Source of the DNA: Patiria miniata
Taxonomy: Eukaryota > Echinodermata > Asteroidea > Valvatida > Asterinidae
Length of the DNA stretch: 64,000 bases
Assembly: GCF_015706575.1 (NCBI RefSeq)
Contig: NW_024037074.1
Coordinates: forward strand, 19,953,334-20,017,333
Direction of reading: 5' to 3'
The notes under the pieces are model-generated. The model ran no database searches. It worked only from the letters and a program-made list of their open reading frames with translations, and had not been told where the DNA came from. The first letter of the stretch is position 1. Each line of letters opens with the position of its first letter. The translations under genes and the position numbers were made by a program. This document shows, piece by piece, positions 14,491 to 28,100 of this stretch.

Positions 14491-17106
14491 TAGCCTTTAT
14501 TTTGAAAAGAGGATTTTTAATGTTGCTAGCAAAGGCATTTAAGCAAAAAGCACGGGCTATTCTGGACCGACTGCAGCATGGGCATCACCAAGACGCCAAC
14601 AGCAGGGTGTCCATCAGACGACCTTTGCGGTGATTGAAGTTACGGTCCGTCGAGCAACGCAAGATTTGTCTTATTTGTGTGCCTAATCATGAGGAACTCT
14701 AATTATCCCAGAGGCCTAGTGATATGATGAATTGGCGGCCGGAACGCTTGGAAATTTCTCTTTGATTGATTGTTCCCTGTGATGAGATGGCTTATCGACC
14801 CTAAAGTTACTGATTTGCTCCCGCCATGTGCACGGGCCGGTATTTATCATTTGAAGGTGCTCCAGGTAGTCTGTGTGTTGGCATCTCGAGACACTCAAGG
14901 AAATATAATCTGATGCGAAGACTAGTAGAAGGAGTTGTTATTTCGTACACGTGTTGTTGACACAACAATGAACTGCGGACACTAAATGGGGGAAATAAAT
15001 GAGAAGTGGATGAAAGCTGAGCAAATAGAATGTTGGAATTTTAATCATCGTTCTGACGGAAGTGGTATTTACTTAAAATTGAGAAAACTTCAGAAACCGT
15101 CAGAGGCATATCGTAAAAATCAAAAAATAAATTCCTTTTTTTTTATATTTGAAATGCATAAACTACCTTGTAGTTAAAAAAATCTTGAAAAAAAATTAAA
15201 AATTAAGTTTAGGTATGTACATGTATGTCATCTTTGTTTGCAATTGATTGATGGGTCAGCAAGTTGTACGAATTTGTCTATTTCTGGCCTACCCGGTATG
15301 TGCATGCATACGTGTAAAGGTGGGCACGGACATCCAGGCATTTTTTTTTACATCGGCTTAGCTACAATGTAGCTCCCAGACCTATGTTATTGAAACTCAG
15401 TGTTTCTTGAGTCTGGAGTGCTGAATGGTAACACATAGCAACCGATGAAAACTGGTGTGCAAATGAAAAGATGTTTTCATCGGATGACGTCAATCCGTCC
15501 CGATCTATACTGTAGAGGCTATAGCTAGTGCAGGGTACAAACAAAATTGATGGCAGCCCTATTCATTACAAAAAAACACCCACCAGGAATATGGATTGGA
15601 CTAAAAGTTGTCTGTCTTGTCTTGCTGTTGACCAGGTTTATTGTGGTCACTGACCAGTTTGTGGTTTGCTGTTTGCCAGACCAGCCTTAATAGCTTTATA
15701 ACTGTTATTGTTTGTTTTGGCTGTAAGGGATTAACTAGAGATTAAGGGATTAACCATAATAGGATTAAGTGATTAAAAAGTTAATCCCTATCCAGCAGAT
15801 TGACCAAATTAACTGCCCTTCCAAAGGCCATGGTTTAACCATCACAGATGTGACATGTTCAAACAGGCTATGAACATGTACCCTGTATGTACATTGTATG
15901 TTCATGAACGCAGTAGTATTTAGGCCCTATTGAATGATTGAATCAAATCATAATATTTAAGGGCAATGTTTCTCTGGCTATTATTTAACAGCTCCTACAC
16001 TTGCTGTTACATGTTTTTTTCTTTATCGGAGGAGTGAAGACACCTTTTGGTCTTAAATTTTCAGGAGATAAATAAGAACATTCTGTATCTTCTTCGGAAG
16101 CCATCAGCTAAACAAAGTTTTAATATTCCAATCTGGAAATACCGCACAATACTTCACTTTATCCCCTTCCCCTTTTTGAAAAAAAACCCAACAATTACGC
16201 GAGCCCTTTAGGCGCACCCTCTTCCCCTAAAATTTGGTTCTGGATCGGCCCATGTTCACAAAGTGAATGTGGTGGGATTTGGACTGGGGTCAAATACCGG
16301 TTGGTTGAAATTGAGGAAGATTAACAGTACACACATGTTAGTATGGTTGACTGACCACCAACCCTGCTTGTTATTTAATGACCTTCAGTTTTTAGTATTA
16401 ATATTTGATAACCACTTACATAATTTACTCCATTCATCATAACCATTTCTCTATCCAGTAAGTGTTGCAAGATCGCGAAGGCTGTTTGCCGACCAACTGA
16501 CATTCTAACAATTAAATCTTGACATACAGTTAAAGATAAACGATGGTCACAGCCGACACAGCGTCAAGTTCAGGTATAGACCCCTCTCATAGACAGCCAT
16601 CTTTGTAGGGAAATTACAACTACGTATTCAACGCCATCAGGTACATGTGCGCACATAGGCATGTATACGCGTACTGTGCAAAATGTTCTAAAAATGCGCA
16701 TGGTGCTCCATTTGTCTGCGAAATACGGAACAGCCATTGCGCGTCACGGAAATTTGACTCCCAAGATGCTGATGCATGCGACAATCTGTAGGCAGTGACG
16801 TCATTTGAGATTTTATAACCGACATACAGATCCTTGTCATTTGATTGGTGGAACTCACATCACGTGACATTCGTTATTGCTCCCATTCACGCTGGGGGTT
16901 CAGAAAGTCCCATTCGCCCATGGGGAATGGGAAATATTAAGGAACACTTAGGATCGATGCTTGTTCCATGACGCGGTATTTGTGTGCAAATGCATGCTGG
17001 TGTGTGCGTTGCGCGTAGCGCGTATTGTTCCAAATAGCAAGCACTACAGGGTTGGGTTCAAACATTTTCATGAAGGGGTGGTTTGGAAGAGAGAAATACA
17101 TATAAA

Positions 17107-17270
17107 ACAAATATTGAGTGGCTTTAAATTGTGAAATGGGAGGAATATTATCGCTCGGTAAAATCTGGACTTTTTCAGTTCACTTGGCTTCGCCTCGTGA
17201 AATGGAAAAGTCCAGATTTTACCTTGCGATAATATTCCTCCCATTCCACGCTGAGCCACTCAATATTTGT
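17107..17270. repeat. 164-bp foldback palindrome
   Basis: The left arm acaaatattgagtggct... is mirrored by ...agccactcaatatttgt. An inner block gaggaatattatcgc and aaaatctggactttttc pairs with its complement around a roughly 20-bp loop. Likely a foldback MITE. Confidence 0.65.
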
Positions 17271-18966
17271 ATAATTATCAATAGGTTTTAGCACAACTTG
17301 TGAGTGGAGGAGTCTTCCTCTCTGTGTGCATCAACTACGTGTAGTTCAGGTGAATTTGATTTTGCTTCAGGAATCCTTTCATCACTACAGTGCATCATAT
17401 CAGTATGACGTCATCTACGCGATACACGATGGACTAAAGTACTCTCTGGCTGTCAGCGCACAGACTTCTTGAGGTATTATATGATCTCATCAAAATTTAA
17501 GACGTCGCCAAAAAGGACTCTCCAAACCCATTCCTTCTTGCACCTGATCTCTCATCAGGTGTGCAACGGTGAAGTGTTTATAAAAAATGAATACAATTGT
17601 CAGTGCAATTCCAGATGACAAATGTATTTTCAGGAGATTCGTCCAGTTTGGTCTAATGTGCGTACATGTCTGTACCAAAAGAATCCTTTGTAAAACTAAA
17701 AATTTTAATTATTTACTGCCAGGATCTGCGTCATACATGTAGCCAACCATTGTCTCATGCAAAATGCATGTGTACGGTATCAGAAAAGGTAGGTGTAACA
17801 CATCAGGAGTGCATTATCAACAAGTTATGACAGCGCCCCGTTATTTTCTGTCCCAACTAAATAGTGGGCATAGTTTGGCGGAAAGGTAAACGGTAAAGCG
17901 TTGGGGTCTATGAACGGCACATCCACAGTTTGTTCTTCAGGGCATGTGAATTCTGATGACGACACACAATATTTCGTTTCATATTTTTTTTTTTCTGGTG
18001 GCGTGTGCGGGAGAAATTGTTTCCAAATTTGGTGTGGAATTTCGCATCATTGAGTATTTAACCACAATGTGAGAGTTGAGACCCAAAAAATTAAGAAGTT
18101 GTGAAAATTGTGACATTACAAACCTTAACATACTGGCTTTACCATTGCAAATTACTCGGTTGATACATGTAATTGTTTTAGAACACAACCATAACAGAAT
18201 AACATCGGTAAATTTTCATATGTTTTGAGTTATTTCTGCCAAATTATTTGTATTTTAACAGGATACCCCCCAAAAAACCCAATAATAAATAAGAAATAAC
18301 TAAATAAATGAATAAAAATGAATTAATGAAAGTACAAAAAAATATAATAAACTAAAGTAACATAAAATATAACATACCGTACATGTACCTATAGTTTTGT
18401 GTTAAGCACATAAAATGTATATATGCAAATTTAATTTTGAACAATTCACCATGTAAAGTACATGTAATACTGTGTATTCTGCTGAGAGAGAAAAAAAATC
18501 AATAATGTAGCTTCTCTTGCCCACTGCTAGCTGCGTTAAAAGATTTGCTTTTTGTTTATTGCTTATATTAATGCTGAGATTTTAATTGTTCATGAATCCT
18601 GCCCAGCTGCCGCAGTTTTAAAAACCATTGATTAATGGCCAGAAATAACCTGACTCATACACTTACATACAGAAACCTACACCATTGTTTGCATTCAGTC
18701 TGTGAGAATATATTTCTGCATTGTCTTCACATCTGTTGTCCAGCTGGAGGCATTTGCTTTTTGCATATTGGATCAGACATTTGTCTACAAATTTGCATTT
18801 TATATAATTATGTACACGTATGAAATACAACTGTTAGTTTTTGGAGTTTTATTTGATTAATTTTTAGGGTACGGTAGGTTCGGGATCAGAGAGGGGTGTG
18901 GCAGGGGGTTGGATCTAGAACAATGTTTACTTTTTTAAAATTATTTGTGAGTACATTTTTACTTTT

Positions 18967-19024
18967 AAGCTTAAAATTGACAATTACATTATTTACTTTT
19001 TGTGTAATTGTCAATTTTAAGCTT
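18967..19024. repeat. Perfect 22-bp-arm hairpin
   Basis: 18967-18988 and 19003-19024 are exact reverse complements (core aagcttaaaattgacaat) around a 14-nt loop. AT-rich; no small-RNA evidence beyond structure. Confidence 0.6.
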
Positions 19025-20268
19025 ATAATTGTTGAATCCTGCAAAATGTGCATACATGTACATGTACCGTATGTATTTGTATTGGGGCAATACATGTACA
19101 TGTACCGATAGGGTTGTACGCGTTCTACATTTAACCCCTGAGGACCGACACAAAAAGGGAAAAAAACAGATCCTTTCAGTCCTCAGGAGTTGGGCCTTTT
19201 GTTGGAAACGGTCCTCTATAGTAAGTTTATGTGCTTAGTCTATTGGAGAGTGTTATATTACAGGGATAAAGGGAAACACAAAGCATTGTCCTCGAGAGTA
19301 TAGTAAAACAGGACTACATGCACACAGTACAAATGTAGTTCACGAAATGGTGATGGTGAATGTCTGTTGTCTGCCTTATGTGAATGGTCCACCTAAACGT
19401 TGCTTTTCTGATACATGTAACTAAATTTGACAAACAGTCAAACACGCACCTGGGTGTAAAATTTGTGGGGAAAAACAATTGTCTAGTCATCACTTATTGG
19501 CCATATCAGAATTTGCCCCTCAACAGTCTGAGCCACCCCTATTCTCCCAAGTGGACCATTCCAGGTCGCTTAATCTGTCCACGCAGTGAGTTTCCCATTG
19601 GGCCGTCCCATTTGGGGAGCAGTGCTCATTGGGTGCCTCTGGCTATTAATAGAGGCCAGATCAGAGGTATACACACATATTGTGTGCTATTGTAATGCAC
19701 AGATGGTCGGGCAAGCACAGCAAGGCATGGTTTGGATGTTGATGGTCCGATTGGATCCATAGTCGGCATTCAGATTGTGATTACTGTAAGGGTCGCTGGT
19801 CTGATTTGCAGTGCTGTGGAGATTCTTCTGTGTATTACGAGGCATGTATCCAGTGAACAGCGCATTTGAGGTTGATTTTGCCTTCTGACGCACCCCAGTA
19901 GTGTCCAGACTGTTTATCTACCAGCAAACAGTCATTATATGATAAGGGATATTATTTGTAGTGGTAGGGGATTCCACGCTGATTCAGCTGTATCTGGCCA
20001 TTGCACTGTCTGCATGTAACACAGATCGCCAAGGTAAGATGGTACCAGCATGGCAAATTCTTTAAACAAATTACATTGCATTCTGTTTATTTGCCTCGTT
20101 TAATTGGGCCTGATGACTGAATTGATATTTGACGGTTGTATTTCTGTTAAAACTGTCTTAATTTGCTAATCCTTCTCAAATTTTCAAAACAGACTGGAAG
20201 CAGTGTGTACTGTCTGTATAGTAATAGTGTAGGCTACAAAAAGTACAAGGACATACAACTACAAGGCT

Positions 20269-20650
20269 GCCAACTTTGAGTAAGAGCTGAGAGTGAGAAT
20301 TTGGCGATGGAGCTTGATCAGAAGTAATCATGGCATCATGCTAATCAATGCAAGCACAAAGCGCGAAGTCCTAACGGCGCGTGGGGTTCGGGGCCCGCTT
20401 AAGGGCCCCGAAAAATGTTGGATTCTAGACGCTCTGTGGTGCGATTTGAGGCAATTTTACCACTTCAACCAATTTTTTTTTGAGCAAAAGATCATCATTT
20501 AAGTATCTTCTTCTTCTTCATTCATTCATTTTCATGATGACTTGATGAGTTGGGCCCAAATGTCCCTGTCGAGCATAGTGTTGGAAAGAGATGGACCACT
20601 CATAAATTTTATTTATTTATTTATTTGTCAGCGTGAGAAATCTCATCCCT
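20269..20650 (+). repeat. Dispersed repeat, copy A (GGCTGCCAACTTTGA end)
   Basis: It starts ggctgccaactttgagtaag and runs parallel to the reverse complement of 24813-25140, sharing cctaacggc, ggattctagacgctctgtgg and caaaagatca-type blocks and an atttatttatttattt stretch. About 95 bp of unrelated sequence (near 20510-20605) interrupts it. A MITE follows at 20680. Confidence 0.6.
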
Positions 20651-20679
20651 TAGAAAAATGTCTTTAGAGTTTACATGTA

Positions 20680-21068
20680 AGGCCAAAAAAATAAATAAGT
20701 CGGTCTCTGGTCAGCGCGCGCGTCGATTTTAATCATGCGCGTCGATCTTTTTTTTTTCCAAAATGTTCCGCGGTAGCTCCTACAGCGCCCTCTATTTCCG
20801 CACCTCCTCAATTTTTTTTTACCAAAGAGCACCAAGGAATGGGAAATTGCACCAAGGCAAATGATCGAAAGCACCAAGGCAAATTATGGAGGACACCAAT
20901 GTACATGAGGACACCAAAAAAGCAAAATAGTACCCCACCTTGTCTGTACAATCCAAGCTTGAAGAAAAAAAGCAAAAAAGCAAAAAAAAAAAAAAAAAAA
21001 GCCGCGTGGCCGCGTCAATTCCGGAACTTTGGTCTGACCAGAGACCGAATATTTTTCTTTTTTGACCT
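20680..21068. mobile_element. AGGCC(A)n MITE, divergent subfamily
   Basis: The left end aggccaaaaaaa runs into cggtctctggtcag. The right end mirrors it (ctgaccagagaccg, then tttttgacct). The left arm contains the CG-rich block gcgcgcgtcgattttaatca; the right contains gccgcgtggccgcgtc. It shares layout with the MITEs at 50944, 61826 and 63876 but differs in core sequence. The interior is A-rich and non-coding. Confidence 0.6.
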
Positions 21069-22270
21069 AATACTAATAGTGAAATGTGAAATGTTGAATT
21101 TTGGTGGAGTCAAATAAATTTACATCAAAAACTCAGAGGGTTGAGAAAAACGGATACCATGTTGCACAGTACATTCGTTAACGATCTTACAATGTTGCTT
21201 CATCATTTCATGATTATCTTCTTAATGGGATGGTAAAACAAATGAAAGCCAGTGGTTCAGTCATCTCATTCACAGAAAACTTTTCTGCATATATTCTCAA
21301 TCACATCAGTTCAATAATACGTCATGAAGATGTTTCGTGCTCCAAGAGTTACAATAGTTTTTCTGTTTGCATTGCCCATGCCTCTACATACTGTAGGGGC
21401 ATCATTTGACCTGATTCAGCCCCCATTTAACAACCGATCCTGAAATAATTTGGCATTCCCATTCACCGAGGTGCTGACTGATCTGCCGCGTTGTGGCCCT
21501 TTATTTTCTAAAAGGGACCCTAGGACGGTCTGGGTGAATGGCTGACCCGGGCTGTGTCGGTCCGATGTGTCGGTCCAATGCGTTTTGACAAAAAGGAAGA
21601 AAACAATTATAGAACTGTGGTCTTTTTGTATTGGATGTAAAGCCGTCAATCTGTGGGGTGGCTTTTTAGCATGCCTTAACTACTACATGTACCTACCCTT
21701 GATCCAGCAATCTATCCAGCACAGCAATCTATCCAGCACACAAATGAACGAAGGCATACAGTTTTTCGAAGGCCTTTGTTTACAATAAATGTAAGCATGA
21801 TGTACTTAAGTCAGATGGTAATTTGGCAATGGTAGCCTACGCGTAGATTCTTACTTTCCCTGTTACTGGATTTTTTTTTGGGAAAAGTTCAATATGATGT
21901 GGTCAATACTACCCAGGGAAGAGGGTACAAAATTCTGCAGTTTTCTTTTTTTAAACTGCAGAATCCATGCATTATATTATGCCCAGTACTGCCATACATT
22001 ACGCGTACATGTACAGTGCACATGTGCACTTTAGACTTGTCCCCAAACACAGCCAAGGATCCTTGGGATTTACATGTATCAGCAAAATTGCTCCAAGTCA
22101 GACACATGTACACCATCGGTTGACCTACATGTAGGCTTTAAAACCAATCCAGACAAACTACATGTACTGAAATTGCTGAGCTGTTAAAATGGAGATTTTT
22201 GATATTCCCTGTGCACATGTGATGGAGACTTGTGCATATGATGAACCTCTCCGTATTGCATGCTTCAATG
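21069..22270. other. No gene recognised; one perfect short hairpin
   Basis: attctgcagttt (21932-21943) and aaactgcagaat (21953-21964) form a perfect hairpin with a 9-nt loop. No coding potential is seen elsewhere. Sequence at 22238-22270 is repeated after the next element (22800-22838). Confidence 0.45.
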
Positions 22271-22793
22271 TACAGGGTGAGTAAAAAAGAAATTGAAACT
22301 CAGATGTCGGGACCATTGTGTTAGTGAAGTTCTGCATGTAGCACTTTCAAAATCTAGGATATGAAAGCCCAATTCATAAGCTTTCTTTTAGTACAAGAAT
22401 CATTCAAATCACTCATGTACTTTTCAAGTTTTATACGGAATTGTAAACACAACCGCCGTTTTCAGGTTCTGTCCAAGGATCACAAAAAAGTTCAGTGTTC
22501 TTTCAGCAAAAGGAAAACAAATCACATAAGGATGTGTGTGAATTGTTTTCGTTTGGCTGAAAGAACGCACACCTTTTTTTGTGGTCCGTGGACAGAACTT
22601 TGAAATGGTGGTTGTGTTTAAAATTACGTAACTTGAAAAGTACTTGAGTGATCTGATTGGTTTTTTGTAATAAAAAAAAGCTTAGGAATTGGGCTTTCAT
22701 ATCCCAGATTTTGAAAGTGCTACATGCAGAACTTAACTAAAACAATGGTCCCGACATTTGGTTTTTTTTTTTTTTATTTGACTCACCCTGTAC
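22271..22793. mobile_element. TACAGGGTGAGT-type MITE, copy 1
   Basis: The ends tacagggtgagt (22271) and actcaccctgta (to 22793) are inverted. Both arms extend inward over long imperfect complements (atgaaagcccaattcataag against its complement near 22680). It closely matches the element at 58852-59362. Flanking sequence on the two sides is duplicated imperfectly over about 35 bp (tctgtattgcatgctacaat-like). Confidence 0.7.
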
Positions 22794-24812
22794 AAATGAT
22801 AGATAATGAAGCTCTCTGTATTGCATGCTACAATGTATACAAGGAATGGTGATGAAGTTCTGTCCCTCCTTTGATGTACCTTCACTCGTTAGAAAAAAAA
22901 AGAAAGTTAAGAGAGAGTTTTTCCTACCAGCCCTCATGATGCAAACATGTTTGAAAACTATGGCCATCATGTTTGTTGAAATCAGAAAAATGATAGTGGG
23001 AGCAAAAAACCCACAGGTCTGAAGTCTTCACATTCTAAAACACTCTTGCACTTGTAGCACACTAAGAGATCTTTCTTCTGTCCTCCCTTGAATGCCTTAT
23101 AATATCAGTTGACACGGATAATGTTTTTTTAACATTTGGGACCTCCTACGTGATGTTGTTTTTGGCTTTAATAAGGCCTCCGAGTCGGATAGCCTTATGC
23201 ACTTGAAGTACCTAAGGAATAGGACGATACACAAACAAAAATGGCGCATGCTTACTGCCACAAGACGAGTTCAGCCAAATTTGCATTGTGTGCACGGCGG
23301 CTCTATTCCAGCAGGGCTAATGCGGACCAGCTGCAATGGTAACCAATTTTCTTCACATTGAACTTTGATCTGTTGCTACTCCACGTTTCCATGTGTTGTC
23401 AATTTTAATGGGATTCCCAAGATGTGTATTTTATTATGTGGTTTACATGTGCATGTACACGTACATTGAATTCTACTCCTGTTTCATTCTGGGATAAAGA
23501 ATGCATCTCGACAGTGTGGGGCTTACATGTGTATGCTGAAGCTTGAACTTGGAAGTAATTGGAATCACTGCTGTAAACACACATTGCATACAAATGTACG
23601 TGCAGATATTTACGTGTACAGTTAGCATATTGTTGTGTACACATACCGGTACATGTACGCAAAATGTATAATCTCTAACCAGTGCTAACTCGAGTAGAAG
23701 AACAAGACTTGATAGACATTTAAATAAAAGAAAATAATGTTGCCAATCCATATTGAGAAAACGATATTTACAAAAGAGGTCCTATTTTGTGAGTGACTTG
23801 TGATCTTGATTGATTAAAAAAGGGGAACTATTTGGCATTTTGAAGTCAAGAGTGAGCCATGAATAGCAAACCTACTCATAATTTGTCTGAGACTGACAGG
23901 CTTGGTCTAAGCGTCTTGAGTCACAATTCCTAGTCCAAATCTAAGTCACCAAAAAATTTTTTAAAATGGGTTGACTGACATTCGTCCAGGACCTACATTT
24001 GTACACTTAGATGTTTCATTTTATTCAATTTCATTTACAGATACTATGATTTCTAGCAGCATGTTATTGACCACAGATCCTTGATTCTAGACCTTATTAG
24101 AAAAACCTTCAAGATTCTGGGTTGTAAATCTTAGCCAAGACTTGACTGTTTCAGAGAGTGCATCAATCAAGGCAAACATCCACAGTCAGCTTTGTTCTTT
24201 ATTGGCAATTTTAGTGAAGGTACAGAGACCTAGATCCCGTCTTTCAACCTGTGCTGCTGTGAGAGAGAGAAGGAACACAAGGTCTCCCCAGCCTTGCTAT
24301 TCATTACATATTTACTGCGCACCTGCTTTGAATGTCAGCAGGCAATTTTTGGCTGAAGGGCGCTTTGATCAGAATAAATCACCTGCGATTGCCTGGGACT
24401 GAGAATGGATCCCCCTCCCCCCAGTGTGTGGAGCTGGTTTCACCAAGGAGCAAAAGCCCACCAAACAACATCCTGAATACTGTTTACATGTTTTTTAGGA
24501 ATGTTGAAAAGCTTTAAAGATTCATGAAAATTAAAAGTCATCAATTTGGGATTCTTCTTTGTAAATTGTTCTTGCAGCGGTCTTCACAGCATTCTTAAAT
24601 CTGATGGACATCTAGTGAATTTTGCTATAAGCGGAAGGGCCAAGAGAATGTCCTCTGACAGACTGACTTACTGAGTGACTGACTGATGTCCTATTGTGTT
24701 AATGATTTCCTGAAGTGTTATTTTCTCATAGCCAACTTGCCAAGACTCATCTCATTGATTTTTTTAGTCCTGCTGAGAGAATAAGCCCTTCAGTTGAAGG
24801 AATACCATTTAT
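22794..24812. other. No gene recognised
   Basis: Non-coding. aaaatggcgcatgc at about 23239 resembles a YY1-type promoter motif, but no other promoter mark supports it. TACATG/CCGGTACATG motifs lie near 23445-23460 and 23645. Confidence 0.4.
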
Positions 24813-25140
24813 GCAGGCTTGCCAACTCTCACGAATTGAGTATGAGACTCGCGCATTTCAGGTTATTCTCATGCTGTCACGCCCACACAGGATTTCTAAC
24901 GCTAAAAAAATAAATAAATAATTGACTTCAAACTTGAAAATGATGTTTAAAAGTTGGTCTTTTGCTAAAAAGACATTGGTTAAAGTGGTCAAAAATTGCC
25001 TCAGATTGCTCCACAGAGTGTCTACAATCCAATATTTCCAACCCCACGCCGTTAGGGCTTTACGCTTCGCGCTCGCATTAGTTCTGATCAACCATCCCCA
25101 AACTCTCACTCTTGGCTCTTAATCAAAGTTGGCAGCCCTG
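24813..25140 (-). mobile_element. Dispersed repeat, copy B, with CAGG..TGCCAACT inverted ends
   Basis: The left end gcaggcttgccaactc and right end agttggcagccctg are inverted repeats. Read on the minus strand it aligns with copy A at 20269. The left arm (gagtatgagactcgcgcatt) has inner symmetry. Non-autonomous; no coding capacity. Confidence 0.6.
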
Positions 25141-28100
25141 TTCATGTTTATGGCATTACAAATGAAAAGGTAAAATCACCATACATGTAGTTCTTACTGT
25201 TTCCACATCACAATTGATGTTACTCGATTTCACTCTGTTTGCTTTGCACAATTAATGTTCATACTTGTTTGTAGGGCAAACAATGTTTTGCAAACTTCTT
25301 TTGTAGAGAAAGGCTTCAATCCTAGGTATGCTATGGTAGTCTGTTGTGCAGGGAGGAAGAATGTGGACAACGGTCCAGCTGGTGTTGGGAATACAAGTTC
25401 AAGGGGGTAAACACTTGACACTGTTTACTGTGTGTGGCTGTTTTTACTTCAAGAGCGGAGCGTTAATGGGGCATGAAAGTTCACCGGGAGTTGTGCTTGA
25501 AGTGTGGAGCTGTTGAGATGTCACACACTGGTTTGAAAGGGGTATTAGAAAGGAATTCTAAATGGAATCTAAAGCTTTTTTGGCCGGACAAAAATGTCTG
25601 AAGAGCTACTCTGTATGCAAATGCCTTGGCTGTTGTTCAGAAGTTTGACAAAAAAATTCCATTGAGAAAAGGCATGCTAGAAAATTTCTAATTTTAGAAC
25701 AGTGACTTCCAACTCTTTACCTGTACGATTTGCTCTCAGATTTGGCAATTCGACAAAATTTACTTGTACAATTTTGATATTTTTAAGCTCTGGCAGGAGC
25801 TTCTTCATGTCACTTGGTGGTTGGTCGGTTTGTCTGTCTGTCTGTCTGTCCCCGAAAATTGACCAAAAGTATGGTGGTCCATATGTGCTATCGGCGTCAC
25901 ATTTTCAGCATCGCATTTTCCAGCTCTGGCAGGGATAATTTTGATCGATTTCATGCAAGACTTTCATGCAATACTTCTTGCAACACGGCCAGAGCTAATT
26001 GTGCACTCATACTTGTTTTTCTACATGCACCGGTTTTTGTGAAGGATAATTTGGCCAGGGAAATAATTGTTATGTATGAGCTAATTGGCCCATTCAATGA
26101 CAGGTATTGGTCTCTCTAGAGTTCCAACCAAAAATGAAAACACACACGTCATGCACGTATGCCAAAAACAATTTGGTAAAAGATGGTGTACTAGTACATG
26201 TAGTATGGTTGCTGTCTTTTAAAGTGCAGAATGTATCACTTGGAAAATCTGAACCAAATAAGTGAGTAGCCTCATGAGTGGATACTGACTTCATGGTTCC
26301 ACTGATGAACTAAGAAGCACCTCTTCAGATCTTTTGTGATAAACTTCAACTCTCGAGACTTATGCTTATTTTAAACATCCAGCCAGTGGCACTCCAGCAC
26401 GTCCAGACACTATACACTGTCCTCTCGCCATGCAGTCTGCCCAGTCAGATTGCACTATGTGCTCGGCAGCATCCTACGAGCCCCAAACATCGGTATTCCG
26501 GACATGCTGGCAGAATCCTTGGCGCCCTCAAAAGAGAGCAGCAGAGATTGAAATATCTCGGCGGGGGGTTTGCGGTCCGATAAGTAATTCTGCCTTTTAG
26601 CAGGAGGTCAGCGAGGAGGGGGGATTTTATTCTGACCATGTCGTGGCCGACGTGTTAATGAGATCACTGGGGTGTCCATGTAGGACTTTCGCGGCATGAG
26701 ATGAATATTAAAAATCTGAATTATCGGCCTCAGACGCGGTTCAAAATTCTGATCTTGTTCAGTAGATCTAGGAATTCGTTGATAAATTTGGTGGGGCTGG
26801 TCAGTCTGTACTAGATAAGATGGAATATTTCCTACGTGTAGGCATGGTCTTGAGGATTGACAGTTGAGCGGTAAAAAAAGTGTTATCAGAGTTTACATAG
26901 GACTAGGAATACCGGTACTTCAAATGTGTGTCACCAAAAATTGATATAAAGATCTTATAAAACTGTACACTGCTGTCTTGTTTTTGTGCGTTCCATCTGC
27001 TTGTTAAGAAGCAGTTTTTTTTTTCATTTAAATAGTCTGCTAATTTCTGTAGAGTTAATTAAAAGACACGAATCATTTGCAAAAGAACGGAACAGTGTGT
27101 GCATGTACGTCATGCCTGAACCAGATTGCATTATTTTATGCTGAAGTGTGTCTGCCGAATGGAGGGCCCTGGAACGACGCGTTTAATTAATCTAAATTTG
27201 ATTGATGAATGCAGTGATTTAACCTTTTGCAATTGGGTCTGGTTAAAAACAGCGTCCTGGCAGTGCTACGTACCCGGTAACTGGAATGAAATGGATAATG
27301 GCTTTTTTTTACGGCACACTTTCTACAGCATTCCTTTCCCGAGCGTACTATTGGTGCATCCAGATTTCATTAGAGGAATGCAGTTGTTGTGCCTGCAGTT
27401 CAGCCCTGGTAAAATAAAAAAGAAAGTAACCTTCATGGAGTGCGTGCCATTTCAGCGGTCGGCCTACATACATCCAGGCCAATCGACCGCCGACTGTGAG
27501 TGATGCATTCTTTCATTTCTTGGGGGTCCGTACATCGTCTCTGTCTCTCTCTCTCTGACTGAGATTGAGTCCAAGGGTCTTGATGTGTGGTTGTGATCAG
27601 TGGATGTCGATGAAGCTCCCGAGATTCCTCAGGATTACGTGAACAATACACACACTAAGCCTTTCAAGTCCGGAGGATGGAGAGTCCCATTCGCATCTGA
27701 AGTAATCACTGTCCATTTGATGGCCTCAGAGTTTGAGAAATTGCCGTGACATGTCTATCCTTGTTTTTTTTTTGATGAAAACATTGATAGGCTAAACCTC
27801 AAGAAACACGCTAATGCTTGATTGCAATTTTACAAGTTTCGTTAATTAAAGAAAATTAATCTTTTATAAATTTGGTTTGAACTTAAAAAATAAAAATAAA
27901 AATAAAATGGCTTTTTGTTTGGTGACACAAGCTAAAGAATGTCCCCTGATTTGCTTCATTGGTCTCTAATTATAACCGCATTCACTAGTCACTGCATTCA
28001 TTGGTGCTCTTCTAAAAGATGGTCTGGTGTTTAGATCTAACAGGCGTTTTCTCCATTTGAGGCTCATTTTTGGGATGATTTACATTTGTACATACACATG

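Larger units (their letters stand above)
14491..20268. other. No gene recognised
   Basis: Non-coding. Contains palindromes at 17107-17270 and 18967-19024 (listed separately), a small inverted pair AGGGATTAAC/GTTAATCCCT at about 15727-15789, and A/T-rich low complexity at 18270-18380. Confidence 0.45.

Noticed and set aside
27126..27503. 125-codon plus-strand frame
   Set aside because: No recognisable family, no splice or promoter context; length is within chance for this window.
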